Source of the DNA: Candidatus Methylacidiphilum fumarolicum
Lineage (GTDB): Bacteria > Verrucomicrobiota > Verrucomicrobiia > Methylacidiphilales > Methylacidiphilaceae
Assembly (NCBI RefSeq): GCF_949774925.1
Contig: NZ_OX458932.1
Coordinates: forward strand, 186,001 to 250,000
Reading direction: 5' to 3'
Length of the DNA stretch: 64,000 nucleotides
Every line of letters starts with the position of its first letter. The first letter of the stretch is position 1. This document shows positions 9,415 through 21,805 of the stretch, one piece after another. The notes beneath the pieces are model-generated. The model searched no databases, was not told the DNA's origin, and was given only the letters and a program-made list of their open reading frames with translations. Position numbers and translations under genes: made by a program.

Positions 9415-10536
9415 CTATCGATGAATAGTAGGTCTTTTGTAAAGGGGTTTTTTCCGGATTTCAAATGGATAGAGTTTGTTCCTAATTTCTATTTCAATTT
9501 TGTTGCCTATGAGTGCATACGATTTATGCACATACCCCATACCGATTGTCCTTCCTAGGGAAGGGGACCATATGCCGCTTGTTACCTCGCCGCACTTTTG
9601 GCCTTGAAAAAAAATTGGAGAACCTGTTTTGGGCTGAGGTGAGGCCTCTTCGCAGGCGACAAAAGCAACAAGGAGGGTTTGAAAAGAGTCCTTCAATAGG
9701 ACAAGCGCAGCTTTCCCTGGGAAAGAATAGGGTTTTGAAAGACTAACAGCTTTACTTAAGCCAGCTTCCCAGGGTGTTTTATCTTCTCTAAGATCGACTC
9801 CATTCAATGGTAAGGAAGCTTCAAGCCTAAGAATATTCCTGCTTGCTAGGCCGCAGGGTAATAATCCATAGGGTTTACCTGCTTCCAGTAAATGATCCCA
9901 TAATTGCCTAGCAATTTTACCAGGGAAAAATAGTTCGGCTCCGTCTTCTCCTGTATACCCTGTGGCAGCAATATACAAAAATTCTTTTTCAAAAATGATT
10001 TTTTTTATCGTGTGCTTGGGAATGGGATCCAGGGAAAACACCTCTTTGAGTACATTCCAGGATGTGGGTCCCTGTATGGCAATACAGCCCCATTTTCGGC
10101 GGTTGTCAATCAAGCTAACATCCCCAAAAGGAAGATAACCATGCAGGAGCGAATAATCTTTTTCTGATGCACAAGCATTTACTACTAGTAGATAAGAAGA
10201 GGAACCAATCCGGTAAAGAATCAGATCGTCAATAATCCCACCGCTCTCCGAAAGGATTAAATGGTACTGGCTTTCTGAGTCTTTTAAAAGGGATAAGTCG
10301 TTGGTTAAAATTCCATTTAGCCATTCCATCGCCTTGGGCCCTTCCACAAAGAATTGACCCATATGAGAGAGATCGAATATGCCAGAATTTTCTCTGACGG
10401 CTTGGTGTTCTTTTATGGCTGAAGTATAATAAATCGGCATCCACCATCCACTATACGTTCCCATGTATGCCCCAAGCTCAATGTGGCGATTGTATAGAAA
10501 GGTGGTGAAGGGAACTGAACCACTTGGAGCAATCAC
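9415..10536 (-). CDS. gcvT: Aminomethyltransferase, T-protein of glycine cleavage
   Basis: A 373-residue T-protein that transfers the one-carbon unit from GcvH-bound aminomethyl to tetrahydrofolate, releasing ammonia. Family features are GIFDLSHMGQFFVEGP near the start, the folate-binding QGPTSW and ATGYTGEDGAELF segments, and the GLASRNILRLEASLPLNG motif. The conserved Arg-Leu-Glu is present in LRLEASLPLNG. The predicted start is a GTG at 10536. I looked for a glycine riboswitch upstream and saw none. First gene of a gcvT-gcvH-gcvP operon; the gene for lipoamide dehydrogenase is not in the window. Confidence 0.95.
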   Translation of the reverse strand: MIAPSGSVPFTTFLYNRHIELGAYMGTYSGWWMPIYYTSAIKEHQAVRENSGIFDLSHMGQFFVEGPKAMEWLNGILTNDLSLLKDSESQYHLILSESGGIIDDLILYRIGSSSYLLVVNACASEKDYSLLHGYLPFGDVSLIDNRRKWGCIAIQGPTSWNVLKEVFSLDPIPKHTIKKIIFEKEFLYIAATGYTGEDGAELFFPGKIARQLWDHLLEAGKPYGLLPCGLASRNILRLEASLPLNGVDLREDKTPWEAGLSKAVSLSKPYSFPGKAALVLLKDSFQTLLVAFVACEEASPQPKTGSPIFFQGQKCGEVTSGIWSPSLGRTIGMGYVHKSYALIGNKIEIEIRNKLYPFEIRKKPLYKRPTIHR

Positions 10537-10675
10537 ACAGTCATTCTAACTATAAAATCCCTGTATTTCAATCAAAAAGGAAATTGAGACTGACCACCGA
10601 TTCTCTTTGTCTCTAGGCTTATTTTGCTAATTAAGAGATTTTTTAAAAACTAAAAAGAATTCTTTCTAATTCTTT

Positions 10676-10704
10676 TTGACAGATCTTTTTTTAGTAGATA
10701 ATAC
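10676..10704 (+). promoter_or_regulatory. Sigma-70-like promoter for the membrane module
   Basis: TTGACA at 10676-10681, 17 bp, then TAATAC at 10699-10704. This matches the bacterial housekeeping consensus closely and lies about 100 bp before the GTG start. The decayed second copy keeps TTGACA at 24533-24538 but has AAAACA where the -10 box would be. Confidence 0.65.
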
Positions 10705-10807
10705 TAGGAATATTTGAAAAGAAAAGCGATCGGCTGCTTTTTAGGTTCTTTTGGCCAATCAAAAAAAAGGAGTAGTCTTCTTTTGCTCACATCCTATGGA
10801 GGAAACC

Positions 10808-11374
10808 GTGAACGATGATAGTGAAAATCGTTTTTCCATAGATGATCTGAATATTAAAGTTCAACAGGCTCAGGAAATTCTTCTCGATCTCGAGAGAAGA
10901 AAAGAGGAAATTGAGCGACAAAAAAAACAGCTAGAAGAATTACGGCAAAAGCAAAGGACTTTTGAAGAAGATCATAGGACAGCTGTTGATTTGCTGACCA
11001 GAGGGCTTGTACTCCTTGAAAGACAAGCCGGAGAACTGAAAAGACAGCTTGAAGAAATTGAGTCTATCCATTCCCAATTTAGCGACCAGCTAAAAGCCAT
11101 AGAATCTATTCAACCTGCCAGTTGGGATCCCATGAACTTGGAAGATGAGTTGAATAAGGCTCTTGTAACCGTTGAACAAGCAAAAACCATTTATGCGCAG
11201 TATCGAGACAAGGTCGGTAGTGTAACTGAAAGATTGGCGATCGAAGAAGAAGTGGAAGAGGAAGAAGAAGTTCCTTTTCGCTTCTGGAATAAGGTTATGA
11301 GCGGTTTTGCCTATTCTTTACCCCTTATTTTAGTCCTGTTGGCTGGTATGGTGATCTGGGTCCTTAAGAAATAG
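10808..11374 (+). CDS. Coiled-coil tail-anchored membrane protein, function unknown
   Basis: About 188 residues. I chose the GTG at 10808 because GGAGG lies just upstream and because the decayed paralogue at 24661 has ATG at exactly this place (AACGATGATAG follows in both). An upstream TTG at 10751 would add 19 residues. Most of the protein is rich in Glu, Gln, Lys and Arg with heptad-like Leu and Ile spacing, a long coiled coil (DLERRKEEIERQKKQLEELR and onward). After an acidic stretch, the last about 25 residues form one hydrophobic helix (SLPLILVLLAGMVIWVLKK) with a basic end. I infer a bitopic protein with its bulk in the cytoplasm. I do not recognise a family. It is followed 18 bp later by a second tail-anchored small ORF. 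Confidence 0.75.
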   Translation: MNDDSENRFSIDDLNIKVQQAQEILLDLERRKEEIERQKKQLEELRQKQRTFEEDHRTAVDLLTRGLVLLERQAGELKRQLEEIESIHSQFSDQLKAIESIQPASWDPMNLEDELNKALVTVEQAKTIYAQYRDKVGSVTERLAIEEEVEEEEEVPFRFWNKVMSGFAYSLPLILVLLAGMVIWVLKK

Positions 11375-11392
11375 CGAAGGGAGTTTTAAAAA

Positions 11393-11569
11393 ATGCATTT
11401 GGGAAAAGACGAAGAAGAGTTCAGAGAATATCTATTAAGATCTGAAATCCGCTCCGCAGCTTTTTATCATAAGGCTCAAAAAAAGAAAGATAGACGTAAT
11501 TTTTTTTTCCTGTTCGTTTTTTTGTGTTTGATCCTTTTTTTCCTCTGGCGCCGCTGGATCTACCTTTAA
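11393..11569 (+). CDS. 58-residue tail-anchored small membrane protein
   Basis: A short ORF from ATG 11393 to TAA 11567-11569, preceded by GAAGGGAG. The first about 36 residues are charged (GKDEEEFREYLLRSEIRS, then KAQKKKDRR). The rest is one hydrophobic helix (FFFLFVFLCLILFFL) ending WRRWIYL. It follows the coiled-coil membrane protein by 18 bp, and the same pair order is kept in the decayed copy (27168-27335). Pairing across the duplication suggests that the two products work together. Function unknown. Confidence 0.65.
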   Translation: MHLGKDEEEFREYLLRSEIRSAAFYHKAQKKKDRRNFFFLFVFLCLILFFLWRRWIYL

Positions 11570-11705
11570 TCAATTAAGAAGCCGGAACGAACATAGAAGA
11601 CGTTTTGTCACTCAGTGCGCAAAAAAGTTATTGATAGTTTTATTTAAATCTATTTAAATTTTTCTTTAGCTTCTCATTTATGTTTGACTGGGAGAATGGA
11701 GTAAT

Positions 11706-13307
11706 GTGATGGCGCGAGCCAAGGAGAAAGACAGCGGAAGCGGCGCCAATGTAGGCTACGAAGATGAACTCTGGCGCATGGCCGATAAGCTTCGTGGCAG
11801 TATGGATGCTGCGGAATACAAGCATGTAGTTCTGGGATTGATCTTCCTGAAGTATATTTCCGATGCTTTTGAGGAGAAGCATGCCGCGCTGGAGGCAGAA
11901 AAGGATCAAGGGGCTGACCCGGAGGACCCTGATGAATACCGCGCCGAAAACATATTCTGGGTGCCGCCTAAGGCGCGCTGGTCCCGCATTAAGGTGCAGG
12001 CCCGTCAAGCCACGATTGGTCAGTTGATCGACGATGCCATGGTTGAGATCGAGCGCGACAACCCAGCGCTCAAAGATGTTTTGCCAAAGGACTATGGGCG
12101 CCCGGCGCTGGACAAAACCCGTCTCGGGCAGCTCATCGACCTGATTTCCAATATCAAAGTCGGCGACGTCGCAGCGCGGTCGAAAGACGTGCTCGGCCGG
12201 ATCTATGAATATTTCCTGTCACAGTTCGCCAGTGCCGAAAAGAAGAAGGGCGGGGAGTTCTATACGCCGCGTTGCGTCGTCAAGCTGCTCGTTGAGATGC
12301 TGGAGCCTTACCGCGGACGTGTCTACGACCCATGCTGCGGATCAGCCGGCATGTTTGTGCAATCGGTGGAGTTTATCCGAGCTCACGCCAGCGGCAACGG
12401 CAACGGTGGCAAAGCCAAAGGCAACATCTCGATTTACGGTCAGGAGTCGAACTACACCACTTGGCGGCTCGCCAAGATGAACCTGGCCATCCGCGGCATC
12501 GACGGTAAAATCGAGCATGGCGATACCTTCCATGAGGACCGCTTCCCCGACCTCAAGGCCGACTTTATCCTGGCAAACCCGCCGTTCAACATGAGCGACT
12601 GGGGTGGCGACAGACTGAGAGGCGACAAGCGTTGGCAATATGGCGTTCCCCCAGCTGGCAACGCCAACTTTGCCTGGGTGCAGCACATCGTCTATCATCT
12701 AGCGCCGAACGGAACGGCCGGAATCGTGCTGGCAAACGGCTCCATGTCATCCAACCAATTGGGAGAGAGCGAGATAAGGAAGGCGCTGGTTAAAGCGGAC
12801 TTAGTGGACTGCATGGTGGCGCTGCCCGGCCAGCTTTTCTATTCAACGCAGATTCCCGCTTGCCTCTGGTTTCTGGCTCGAGACCGAAAGAATCACAAAT
12901 TCCGCGACCGGCGCGGCGAGGTGCTATTCATTGACGCGCGCAAGCTCGGCTTCATGGCCGACCGCACGCACCGGGAACTAACCAATGCGGACATTGCCAA
13001 GATCGCCGGAATGTACCATCTGTGGCGCGGCGAGAAGAATGTCCCGACCGAGGCCGTGGATGGGTTGATCGTATATAAGGACATTCCCGGCTTCTGTAAG
13101 GCAGCGAAACTGGAGGAGATCGAGAAGCATGGGTTTGTTCTTACCCCTGGCCACTATGTCGGCGCGGCACCGCAAGAATCGGATGATGAACCATTCGAGC
13201 AAAAGATGCAGCGGCTCGTATCTCAATGGCAGAACCAACAGAACGAGGCCGCAAAGATCGACGCTGCTATTGCCGCCAACCTGAAGGAGTTGGGCTATGG
13301 TGAGTGA
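11706..13307 (+). CDS. hsdM: Type I restriction-modification N6-adenine methyltransferase subunit
   Basis: A 533-residue HsdM. It methylates adenine in the sites chosen by HsdS and is also needed for restriction by the full complex. The N-terminal helical domain ([20 protein letters not shown]) is typical. SAM-binding motif [12 protein letters not shown] is near residue 208, and the catalytic NPPF motif of N6-adenine methylases is near 290 ([12 protein letters not shown]). GTG at 11706 is directly followed by ATG at 11709; the ATG is the likelier start given GGAG about 10 nt upstream. It overlaps hsdS by 11 nt. Its GC content looks clearly higher than the neighbouring gcv genes, a sign of transfer. 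Confidence 0.96.
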   Translation: MMARAKEKDSGSGANVGYEDELWRMADKLRGSMDAAEYKHVVLGLIFLKYISDAFEEKHAALEAEKDQGADPEDPDEYRAENIFWVPPKARWSRIKVQARQATIGQLIDDAMVEIERDNPALKDVLPKDYGRPALDKTRLGQLIDLISNIKVGDVAARSKDVLGRIYEYFLSQFASAEKKKGGEFYTPRCVVKLLVEMLEPYRGRVYDPCCGSAGMFVQSVEFIRAHASGNGNGGKAKGNISIYGQESNYTTWRLAKMNLAIRGIDGKIEHGDTFHEDRFPDLKADFILANPPFNMSDWGGDRLRGDKRWQYGVPPAGNANFAWVQHIVYHLAPNGTAGIVLANGSMSSNQLGESEIRKALVKADLVDCMVALPGQLFYSTQIPACLWFLARDRKNHKFRDRRGEVLFIDARKLGFMADRTHRELTNADIAKIAGMYHLWRGEKNVPTEAVDGLIVYKDIPGFCKAAKLEEIEKHGFVLTPGHYVGAAPQESDDEPFEQKMQRLVSQWQNQQNEAAKIDAAIAANLKELGYGE

Positions 13308-14597
13308 GTGGCGGGAATACCGGATCGGCGAAATAGCTGAAATCGTCGGCGGGAGCACGCCATCTACTGCCGATCCGTCGAACTTCAACGGAGAGATTCC
13401 TTGGCTCACGCCAAAAGATCTTTCAGGACCACATGAGCGTTACGTGTCTCGAGGTGAGCGGAACCTATCACGGAAGGGCCTGGAAAGTTGCTCCGCGCAG
13501 CAACTTCCGGTAGGCACGGTGCTCCTTACAAGTCGGGCTCCTATCGGATACGTTGCTATTGCGAAGACTCCCCTTGCGACGAACCAGGGATTCCGCAACC
13601 TCATACCGAAGCCTGGTTTTGATTCCGACTTTCTCTATTATTGGCTCAGAGCACACGATGAAGAACTCCAGCGCCACGCCAGTGGTTCGACGTTTCAGGA
13701 GCTAACTGGATCAGCGCTTGCTCAAATCAGAATTCGTCTGCCTCTCCTCGCTGAGCAACGCGCCATTGCGCACATCTTAGGGACGCTCGATGACAAGATT
13801 GAGTTGAACCGACGGATGAACGAGACGCTGGAGGAGATGGCGCGAGCGATCTTCAAGGATTGGTTCGTTGATTTCGGTCCGACCCGCGCGAAGATGGAAG
13901 GCCGCGCCCCTTACCTTTCTTCAGACATTTGGTCGCTCTTTCCCGATCGCCTAGTCGATTCCGAACTCGGTGAGATCCCAGAGGGGTGGAAGATCGTTCC
14001 TCTCGCTTCCCTTATTGAAGTAAATCCGCCAGAGCAATTGAAGCGCGGGATGCCTGCTCCTTATCTCAACATGGCATCAATCCCGACTACAGGTCCAAAC
14101 CCAGAGCCCTATGTCGTTCGAGAATTTAGTGGATCGGGTGTGCGCTTTCGAAATGGGGATGCGCTACTGGCGCGAATCACTCCATGCTTAGAAAATGGTA
14201 AGTCTGCATTTGTTCAGAACCTTCCTGAAGACCAAGTGGGATGGGGTTCGACAGAATTTATCGTCCTTCGGTCGCGTCCTCCACTTCCTAAAGCAGTGGC
14301 CTATCTGATCGCACGCGATCCGGCATTCCGCGCAAATGCCATTCGAAGTATGACCGGGACATCGGGGAGGCAGCGAGTGTCTTCCGATGCGATAGCTGCG
14401 TATCCGCTGCCACAACCAGAGAGTGATACCCTATGGAGTCATTTAAACAATTTGATTGCTCCGATGTTCGAGCGGATTGCCGCCAATGGTCGGGAAAATC
14501 AAACACTCGTCGCGACTCGCGACCTCCTCCTGCCTAAGCTAATCTCCGGCGAGTTGCGGGTAAAAGATGCGGAACGCTTTTTAAGAGAACGTGGTCT

Positions 14598-14601
<4 letters not shown>
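13297..14601 (+). CDS. hsdS: Type I restriction-modification specificity subunit
   Basis: A 434-residue specificity protein that recognises a split DNA sequence and holds HsdM and HsdR on it. Two target-recognition domains can be seen: one from about residue 1 to 150 ([18 protein letters not shown], then [10 protein letters not shown]) and one from about 225 ([20 protein letters not shown]). Each is followed by a conserved helix: [20 protein letters not shown], and near the end [19 protein letters not shown]. The C-terminus [19 protein letters not shown] is typical. The ATG overlaps the hsdM stop by 11 nt, and the stop overlaps the hsdR ATG as ATGA. The recognition sequence cannot be read from the protein. 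Confidence 0.95.
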
Positions 14602-17768
<3,167 letters not shown>

Positions 17769-17808
17769 GCGGCTCCGTCGGCAACTCTGTCGTAAGGGAG
17801 ACAGGCGG

Positions 17809-18037
17809 GTTCATGCAACGGAGCAAAGGCCATCTGAAATGGATCCTGTTCTTCCTCCAGATCTGAGAGATGAGCGGACTTATCAAAATAAGCGGCAGGC
17901 TCATCCAGCGCACCAAAAGGATAGGCCCCCTCAAAGCAAACAAGCTGACCCTCGATGTTTCGGCACTGCCCACTTAAAACCCACCGAAGAATCGGAGGTA
18001 TGAGGGCAACTCTCGTCTCTACGAGCAGGGCGCTCAT
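17809..18037 (-). CDS. Small ORF overlapping mrr copy 1, probably truncated
   Basis: Begins at ATG 18037, overlapping the mrr stop by 4 nt (ATGA). About 76 residues are shared with the equivalent ORF after mrr copy 2, beginning MSALLVETRVALIPPILRWV, with CFEGAYPFGALDEPAAYFDK and DLEEEQDPF further on. After that the two ORFs diverge completely, exactly where the duplicated DNA ends. The open frame here runs on to 17690, overlapping the end of hsdR antisense, which is unlikely to be the native end. I do not recognise a family. The conserved overlap suggests co-expression with Mrr, or the remains of a larger gene cut by the duplication. Confidence 0.5.
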
Positions 18038-18987
18038 TCCTCGGTGAAAAAGTCTTCGTCGACCCGTTTAAATTCGATCACGCGACTCGACCTGACCCCT
18101 ACAGAATGTTCGATCATCAGCTCGGTCAGCCGCTTTCCGTCGATGAGGATTACACGCTGCGGAATTCGTGAGACAAAATCCACCGCTTGCGAGGAGAACG
18201 TCGATGTCGTCACGAAGATTCCTTTGTTTGCGCCAAGCCCCACCAAGCTTCCGACGAATGCCTGCACTTCTGGCCGACCTACGGATGAACCTTTCCCGTA
18301 ACGCTTGGCTTGTACGTAAACGCGATCAAGGCCGAGGGCATCTTCGTTGATGACACCGTCCACTCCGCCGTCACCGCTCCGCCCCAACTGCCTTGCTGCA
18401 TTGCGGCGGGACCCTCCGTAGCCCATCGCGACTAAGAGATCGATGATCAGGCTCTCGAAAGCGCGTGGACTATTTTGAAGAATCCGCTCGAGAAGTTCGG
18501 CCCGAAGCGTGGCTTGAGTTTCGATGTAAGCCTCTTCAACAATCTCCTCCGGCGTGCGTCCGGCCTTCTGCTCGACTATCTCTAGAGGCTCCGCCGGAGT
18601 TTCCTTGCTTGGTTCCGGCTCCTCGAGTGCTCCGTTAGAGTGCTTTCGGAGCGAGCGAAACTTGACGAACTCGCTGTACTGGCTCAAAAAAGAGAGGTCG
18701 ATCTTGGAAGGGTTTTTAGCCAAAACATCTAGACCACGCTGAGTGATGCGAAAGTATCCGCGTCGAGGTGATTCCAAAAGACCGGCTTGCTTCATGTATG
18801 AGCGAGCCCAACTAACGCGGTCGTCGAAGATCGGCCGAATCCCACTTGGGAGCAGCTGCTTTTGCTCGGCATCTGTCAGCCCGAATACTGCTGTCAACGC
18901 TTCAATCGCTTCGCGAAGGGAATGCTCTTGCCGATCGGCTGCGAAGCGCAGCAGGGGGAGCATGATTGATTGAAAGTCTGGGATCGC
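17811..18987. repeat. Tandem repeat copy 1 (mrr plus small ORF)
   Basis: Same-orientation duplicate of 19495-20671, offset 1684 bp. The central part, roughly 17860-18658, differs at only one site that I could find (at 18468: CGCGTGG here, CGTGTGG in copy 2). The two ends are clearly more diverged. Confidence 0.85.
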
Positions 18988-18990
18988 CAT
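18034..18990 (-). CDS. mrr: Mrr-family type IV restriction endonuclease, copy 1
   Basis: A 318-residue Mrr-like protein; this family cuts DNA carrying foreign methylation. The N-terminal winged-helix part (AIPDFQSIMLPLLRFAADRQ through about residue 95) is the classic Mrr_N domain. A linker rich in Glu and Pro follows. The C-terminal Mrr_cat nuclease (about 175-300) has GDGGVDG at 206-212 and QAK at 227-229, giving the D-QxK catalytic arrangement. ATG at 18990 gives the usual family start. It is convergent with hsdR and 4 nt overlapped with a small downstream ORF. A second copy lies 1684 bp upstream in the transcription sense. This copy has the more canonical N-terminus, so it is probably the functional one. 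Confidence 0.9.
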   Translation of the reverse strand: MAIPDFQSIMLPLLRFAADRQEHSLREAIEALTAVFGLTDAEQKQLLPSGIRPIFDDRVSWARSYMKQAGLLESPRRGYFRITQRGLDVLAKNPSKIDLSFLSQYSEFVKFRSLRKHSNGALEEPEPSKETPAEPLEIVEQKAGRTPEEIVEEAYIETQATLRAELLERILQNSPRAFESLIIDLLVAMGYGGSRRNAARQLGRSGDGGVDGVINEDALGLDRVYVQAKRYGKGSSVGRPEVQAFVGSLVGLGANKGIFVTTSTFSSQAVDFVSRIPQRVILIDGKRLTELMIEHSVGVRSSRVIEFKRVDEDFFTEE

Positions 18991-19494
18991 GGTCGTCGCC
19001 GTCGGTTATTAGGAAATAGATATAGAAGCAGCTGCAAAGTGTCAACGCGATAATTGCCTGATTTTCTGCGCGCGCCATGCAAAGGATGCACCGTCCACTG
19101 GGGCAACGGGTGTCTTGCCCGGCAGCTATTGTTCCATCCGGACGCGTCTGGAGGATTACTTGCGGAACCGCTGCTGGTCTAAGCGCCTGGGAAAAGGCCA
19201 GGGAATCGGGTTAACGAGCAAACAGACTATAACGCAAACAAACGCCGTAGAATGTCTCGAAAAGGGCAATATGGACGCCGCAGTGGTAAGAAGCAAGCGA
19301 AGGACGATGTTTCTCCAGGAAGAAGAGCAATGGGTGCCAGGGTAAAGCGTTCGGCATATTCGACGATGGCATGCTTGCCAAAAGAGACGCATCCTCACGG
19401 GGGAATTATCGAGTCGGAAGCCAGGTGAAGTAAAGCGGACCGACCGTTGCCTTGCGGTAGAGGCCAAGCGGAACCAGGTGGGAATATGACAGAT
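18991..19494. other. Spacer between the two mrr copies, no supported gene
   Basis: About 500 bp of mixed sequence. Short frames exist on both strands (for instance 19115-19345 on +), but none shows a motif I can name. The high GC resembles the hsd genes rather than the host, so it may be leftover of another island gene. Confidence 0.4.
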
Positions 19495-19721
19495 TCATGC
19501 AACGGAGCAAAGACTATATGAAATGGATCCTGGCTTTCCTCCAGATCTGAGAGATGAGCGGACTTATCAAAATAAGCGGCAGGCTCATCCAGCGCACCAA
19601 AAGGATAGGCCCCCTCAAAGCAAACAAGCTGACCCTCGATGTTTCGGCACTGCCCACTTAAAACCCACCGAAGAATCGGAGGTATGAGGGCAACTCTCGT
19701 CTCTACGAGCAGGGCGCTCAT
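19493..19721 (-). CDS. Small ORF overlapping mrr copy 2, probably truncated
   Basis: Starts at 19721 with a 4-nt overlap to mrr copy 2. The first about 76 residues are nearly the same as the ORF after copy 1; differences cluster at EESQDPFHIVFAPLHE near the end of the shared part. Beyond 19493 the frame runs on to 19395 in unrelated sequence. Same interpretation as the first: unknown product, probably cut where the duplication ends. Confidence 0.45.
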
Positions 19722-20671
19722 TCCTCGGTGAAAAAGTCTTCGTCGACCCGTTTAAATTCGATCACGCGACTCGACCTGACCCCTACAGAATGTTCGATCA
19801 TCAGCTCGGTCAGCCGCTTTCCGTCGATGAGGATTACACGCTGCGGAATTCGTGAGACAAAATCCACCGCTTGCGAGGAGAACGTCGATGTCGTCACGAA
19901 GATTCCTTTGTTTGCGCCAAGCCCCACCAAGCTTCCGACGAATGCCTGCACTTCTGGCCGACCTACGGATGAACCTTTCCCGTAACGCTTGGCTTGTACG
20001 TAAACGCGATCAAGGCCGAGGGCATCTTCGTTGATGACACCGTCCACTCCGCCGTCACCGCTCCGCCCCAACTGCCTTGCTGCATTGCGGCGGGACCCTC
20101 CGTAGCCCATCGCGACTAAGAGATCGATGATCAGGCTCTCGAAAGCGTGTGGACTATTTTGAAGAATCCGCTCGAGAAGTTCGGCCCGAAGCGTGGCTTG
20201 AGTTTCGATGTAAGCCTCTTCAACAATCTCCTCCGGCGTGCGTCCGGCCTTCTGCTCGACTATCTCTAGAGGCTCCGCCGGAGTTTCCTTGCTTGGTTCC
20301 GGCTCCTCGAGTGCTCCGTTAGAGTGCTTTCGGAGCGAGCGAAATTTGACGAACTCCCTGTACAGGCTCAAAAAAGAGAGGTCGATCTTGGAAGGGTTTT
20401 TCGCCAAGACGTCCAGACCGCGCTGGGTGATGCGAAAGTATCCGCGTCGAGGTGATTCCAAAAGACCGGCTTGCTTCATGTATGAGCGAGCCCAACTAAC
20501 GTGGTTGTCGAAGATCGGCTGAAGCCTACTTAGGAGCAGCAGCTTTTGTTCTGTCTGCGTCAACCAGAATACCACTGTCAACCCTTCGATTGCCTCGCGA
20601 AGAGAATGCTCTTGCCGATCGGCTGCAAAGCGCAACATGGGGAGCATAATCGATTGAAAGTCTGGAATCGC
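19495..20671. repeat. Tandem repeat copy 2 (mrr plus small ORF)
   Basis: Partner of 17811-18987. The segment covering the Mrr catalytic domain and the small ORF is almost identical to copy 1. The part coding the N-terminal domain (about 20343-20671) has many substitutions. Confidence 0.85.
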
Positions 20672-20734
20672 GATGGTCTTTGTTCGGTAATCTATCGAGC
20701 ATTCTTGGTTTTCTCCCTCGAGAACAAAGGGCAA
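19718..20734 (-). CDS. mrr: Mrr-family type IV restriction endonuclease, copy 2, altered N-terminus
   Basis: The catalytic domain matches copy 1 almost residue for residue (GDGGVDG, QAK). The N-terminal domain has drifted: VFGLT is VFWLT here, and PSGIRPIFDDR has become LSRLQPIFDNH. The ATG used by copy 1 is ATC here. The remaining choices are a TTG at 20734, giving 338 residues beginning MPFVLEGENQ, or internal ATGs about 9 residues into the shared part. Copy 2 is therefore either started unusually or failing. The sharp contrast between the drifted N-terminal part and the conserved C-terminal part suggests gene conversion. Confidence 0.65.
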   Translation of the reverse strand: MPFVLEGENQECSIDYRTKTIAIPDFQSIMLPMLRFAADRQEHSLREAIEGLTVVFWLTQTEQKLLLLSRLQPIFDNHVSWARSYMKQAGLLESPRRGYFRITQRGLDVLAKNPSKIDLSFLSLYREFVKFRSLRKHSNGALEEPEPSKETPAEPLEIVEQKAGRTPEEIVEEAYIETQATLRAELLERILQNSPHAFESLIIDLLVAMGYGGSRRNAARQLGRSGDGGVDGVINEDALGLDRVYVQAKRYGKGSSVGRPEVQAFVGSLVGLGANKGIFVTTSTFSSQAVDFVSRIPQRVILIDGKRLTELMIEHSVGVRSSRVIEFKRVDEDFFTEE

Positions 20735-21015
20735 TCCTATTTCTGCAGAGAAAGAAGGCTGTGGCGAAATGACTCTGGTAAGCCTGGAGTTCTACCCGGA
20801 ATCTTTGCATTGAACGGCAAGAGAGCAAGCCTCCCACGCTCTGTCGAATCCTTCGGAGTTAGGGGTTGAAAAACTGAACCATTACTATTTTACTCACAAC
20901 TCTAGGGAAGGATCGAAGAAAACGCCTGAAGCCCAACATCCATCATTATTGTAAAGAAGAGATGTTAGAATTGGGGCATGGCAAGGTTGGACTACGAATC
21001 CCAGACTTTAGGTTA

Positions 21016-21330
21016 TCATTGGTCCTGTTGATTCTTCGCAGAGTCTGACTCGATCGCCTCCTTTAGCAACTTATCAGATAGCTCCTTTATCTTGGTGGTC
21101 TCGGGAAAGCGGAGATTCTCTGCGATAATACCGGCTGCCCTGAGCGCCCCGGCATTGAAGAGCATTTCGTCACGGGATCGGTTTGGATCATGCTCGACCG
21201 CTTTCAAGAGCTCCTGGCAAATCCTTTTTGCGATCTTTAATGATATCTCCGCTTCCCGCTCGTATTCCCGCTCAGCTCTGGCAATTTCCTGCGTTGCGAG
21301 ACGCGCTAGGAAATATTCCCAAGCCTTCAT
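21016..21330 (-). CDS. Small helical protein, function unknown
   Basis: A 104-residue, almost entirely helical, charged protein (EREYEREAEISLKIAKRICQ; later LRAAGIIAENLRFPETTKIK). The start has a good ribosome site (AAAGGAGGACCT upstream of the ATG). No catalytic motif is visible. It sits alone inside the defence island, between mrr copy 2 and the SIR2 unit. The helical make-up and location could suit a toxin-antitoxin or immunity partner, but nothing shows that. Confidence 0.55.
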   Translation of the reverse strand: MKAWEYFLARLATQEIARAEREYEREAEISLKIAKRICQELLKAVEHDPNRSRDEMLFNAGALRAAGIIAENLRFPETTKIKELSDKLLKEAIESDSAKNQQDQ

Positions 21331-21805
21331 AGGTCCTCCTTTCTCTGTTGTATAGATGATCTAATCTTTTACACAGAAAGTTAGCTTTCTGGCGAGACAA
21401 AAGCTGCCCAACCCCTCGTGATCGTCGGAGGATTGAATCATTGAGAGTAATCCAATCATCTCCTCATTCTTGTCCAACTGTAAGGGACAATGCGGCCTTT
21501 CTGCTTTTCTCATTGACTTTCCTGCTGTCGCAAGCAAGTCAAGTTCTTGCGTTGTCAGAGGACCAAATTAGGCTATTTCCTGATAAATTGTGATTCGGTA
21601 AAGCGTCCCAATGTATGGAGACATGCGGTGGACCACGATAGTAAGAAAGTTGTTTATTGCCACACTCATATAACGCCTCTGATCTTTTCCATCTTCATCG
21701 ATTCAGCGAATGGTCTGTTTTAAGTTCGATTTAATGGATTCTGTCATATAAATCCATCTTGACAAAAATCTTATTATTCGATAGTTTTCTAAAATTTTAT
21801 TTATT
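21331..21805. other. Intergenic stretch without supported gene
   Basis: About 475 bp before the SIR2 unit. It becomes AT-rich toward 21780. I see no complete reading frame with support. It presumably holds the promoter of the SIR2 unit. Confidence 0.4.

Larger units (their letters stand above)
10610..11590 (+). repeat. Left direct repeat: intact two-gene membrane module
   Basis: This segment holds a promoter, a coiled-coil tail-anchored protein gene and a second small tail-anchored protein gene. It is recognisably repeated, in the same orientation but decayed, at 24468-27335. Shared stretches include the TCTAGGCT start, the TTCTTTTTGACAGA promoter region, the AACGATGATAG gene start and the GGAAAAGACGAAGAAGA start of the second gene. 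The defence island 11706-23962 lies between the two copies. Confidence 0.75.

Noticed and set aside
10537-10807. Glycine riboswitch ahead of gcvT
   Set aside because: I looked for the paired aptamer pattern on the - strand and saw none; the gap is AT-rich and short.
18991-19494. Group II intron or reverse-transcriptase remnant between the mrr copies
   Set aside because: A short + frame with basic residues looked vaguely similar, but no RT, maturase or domain V features were found.
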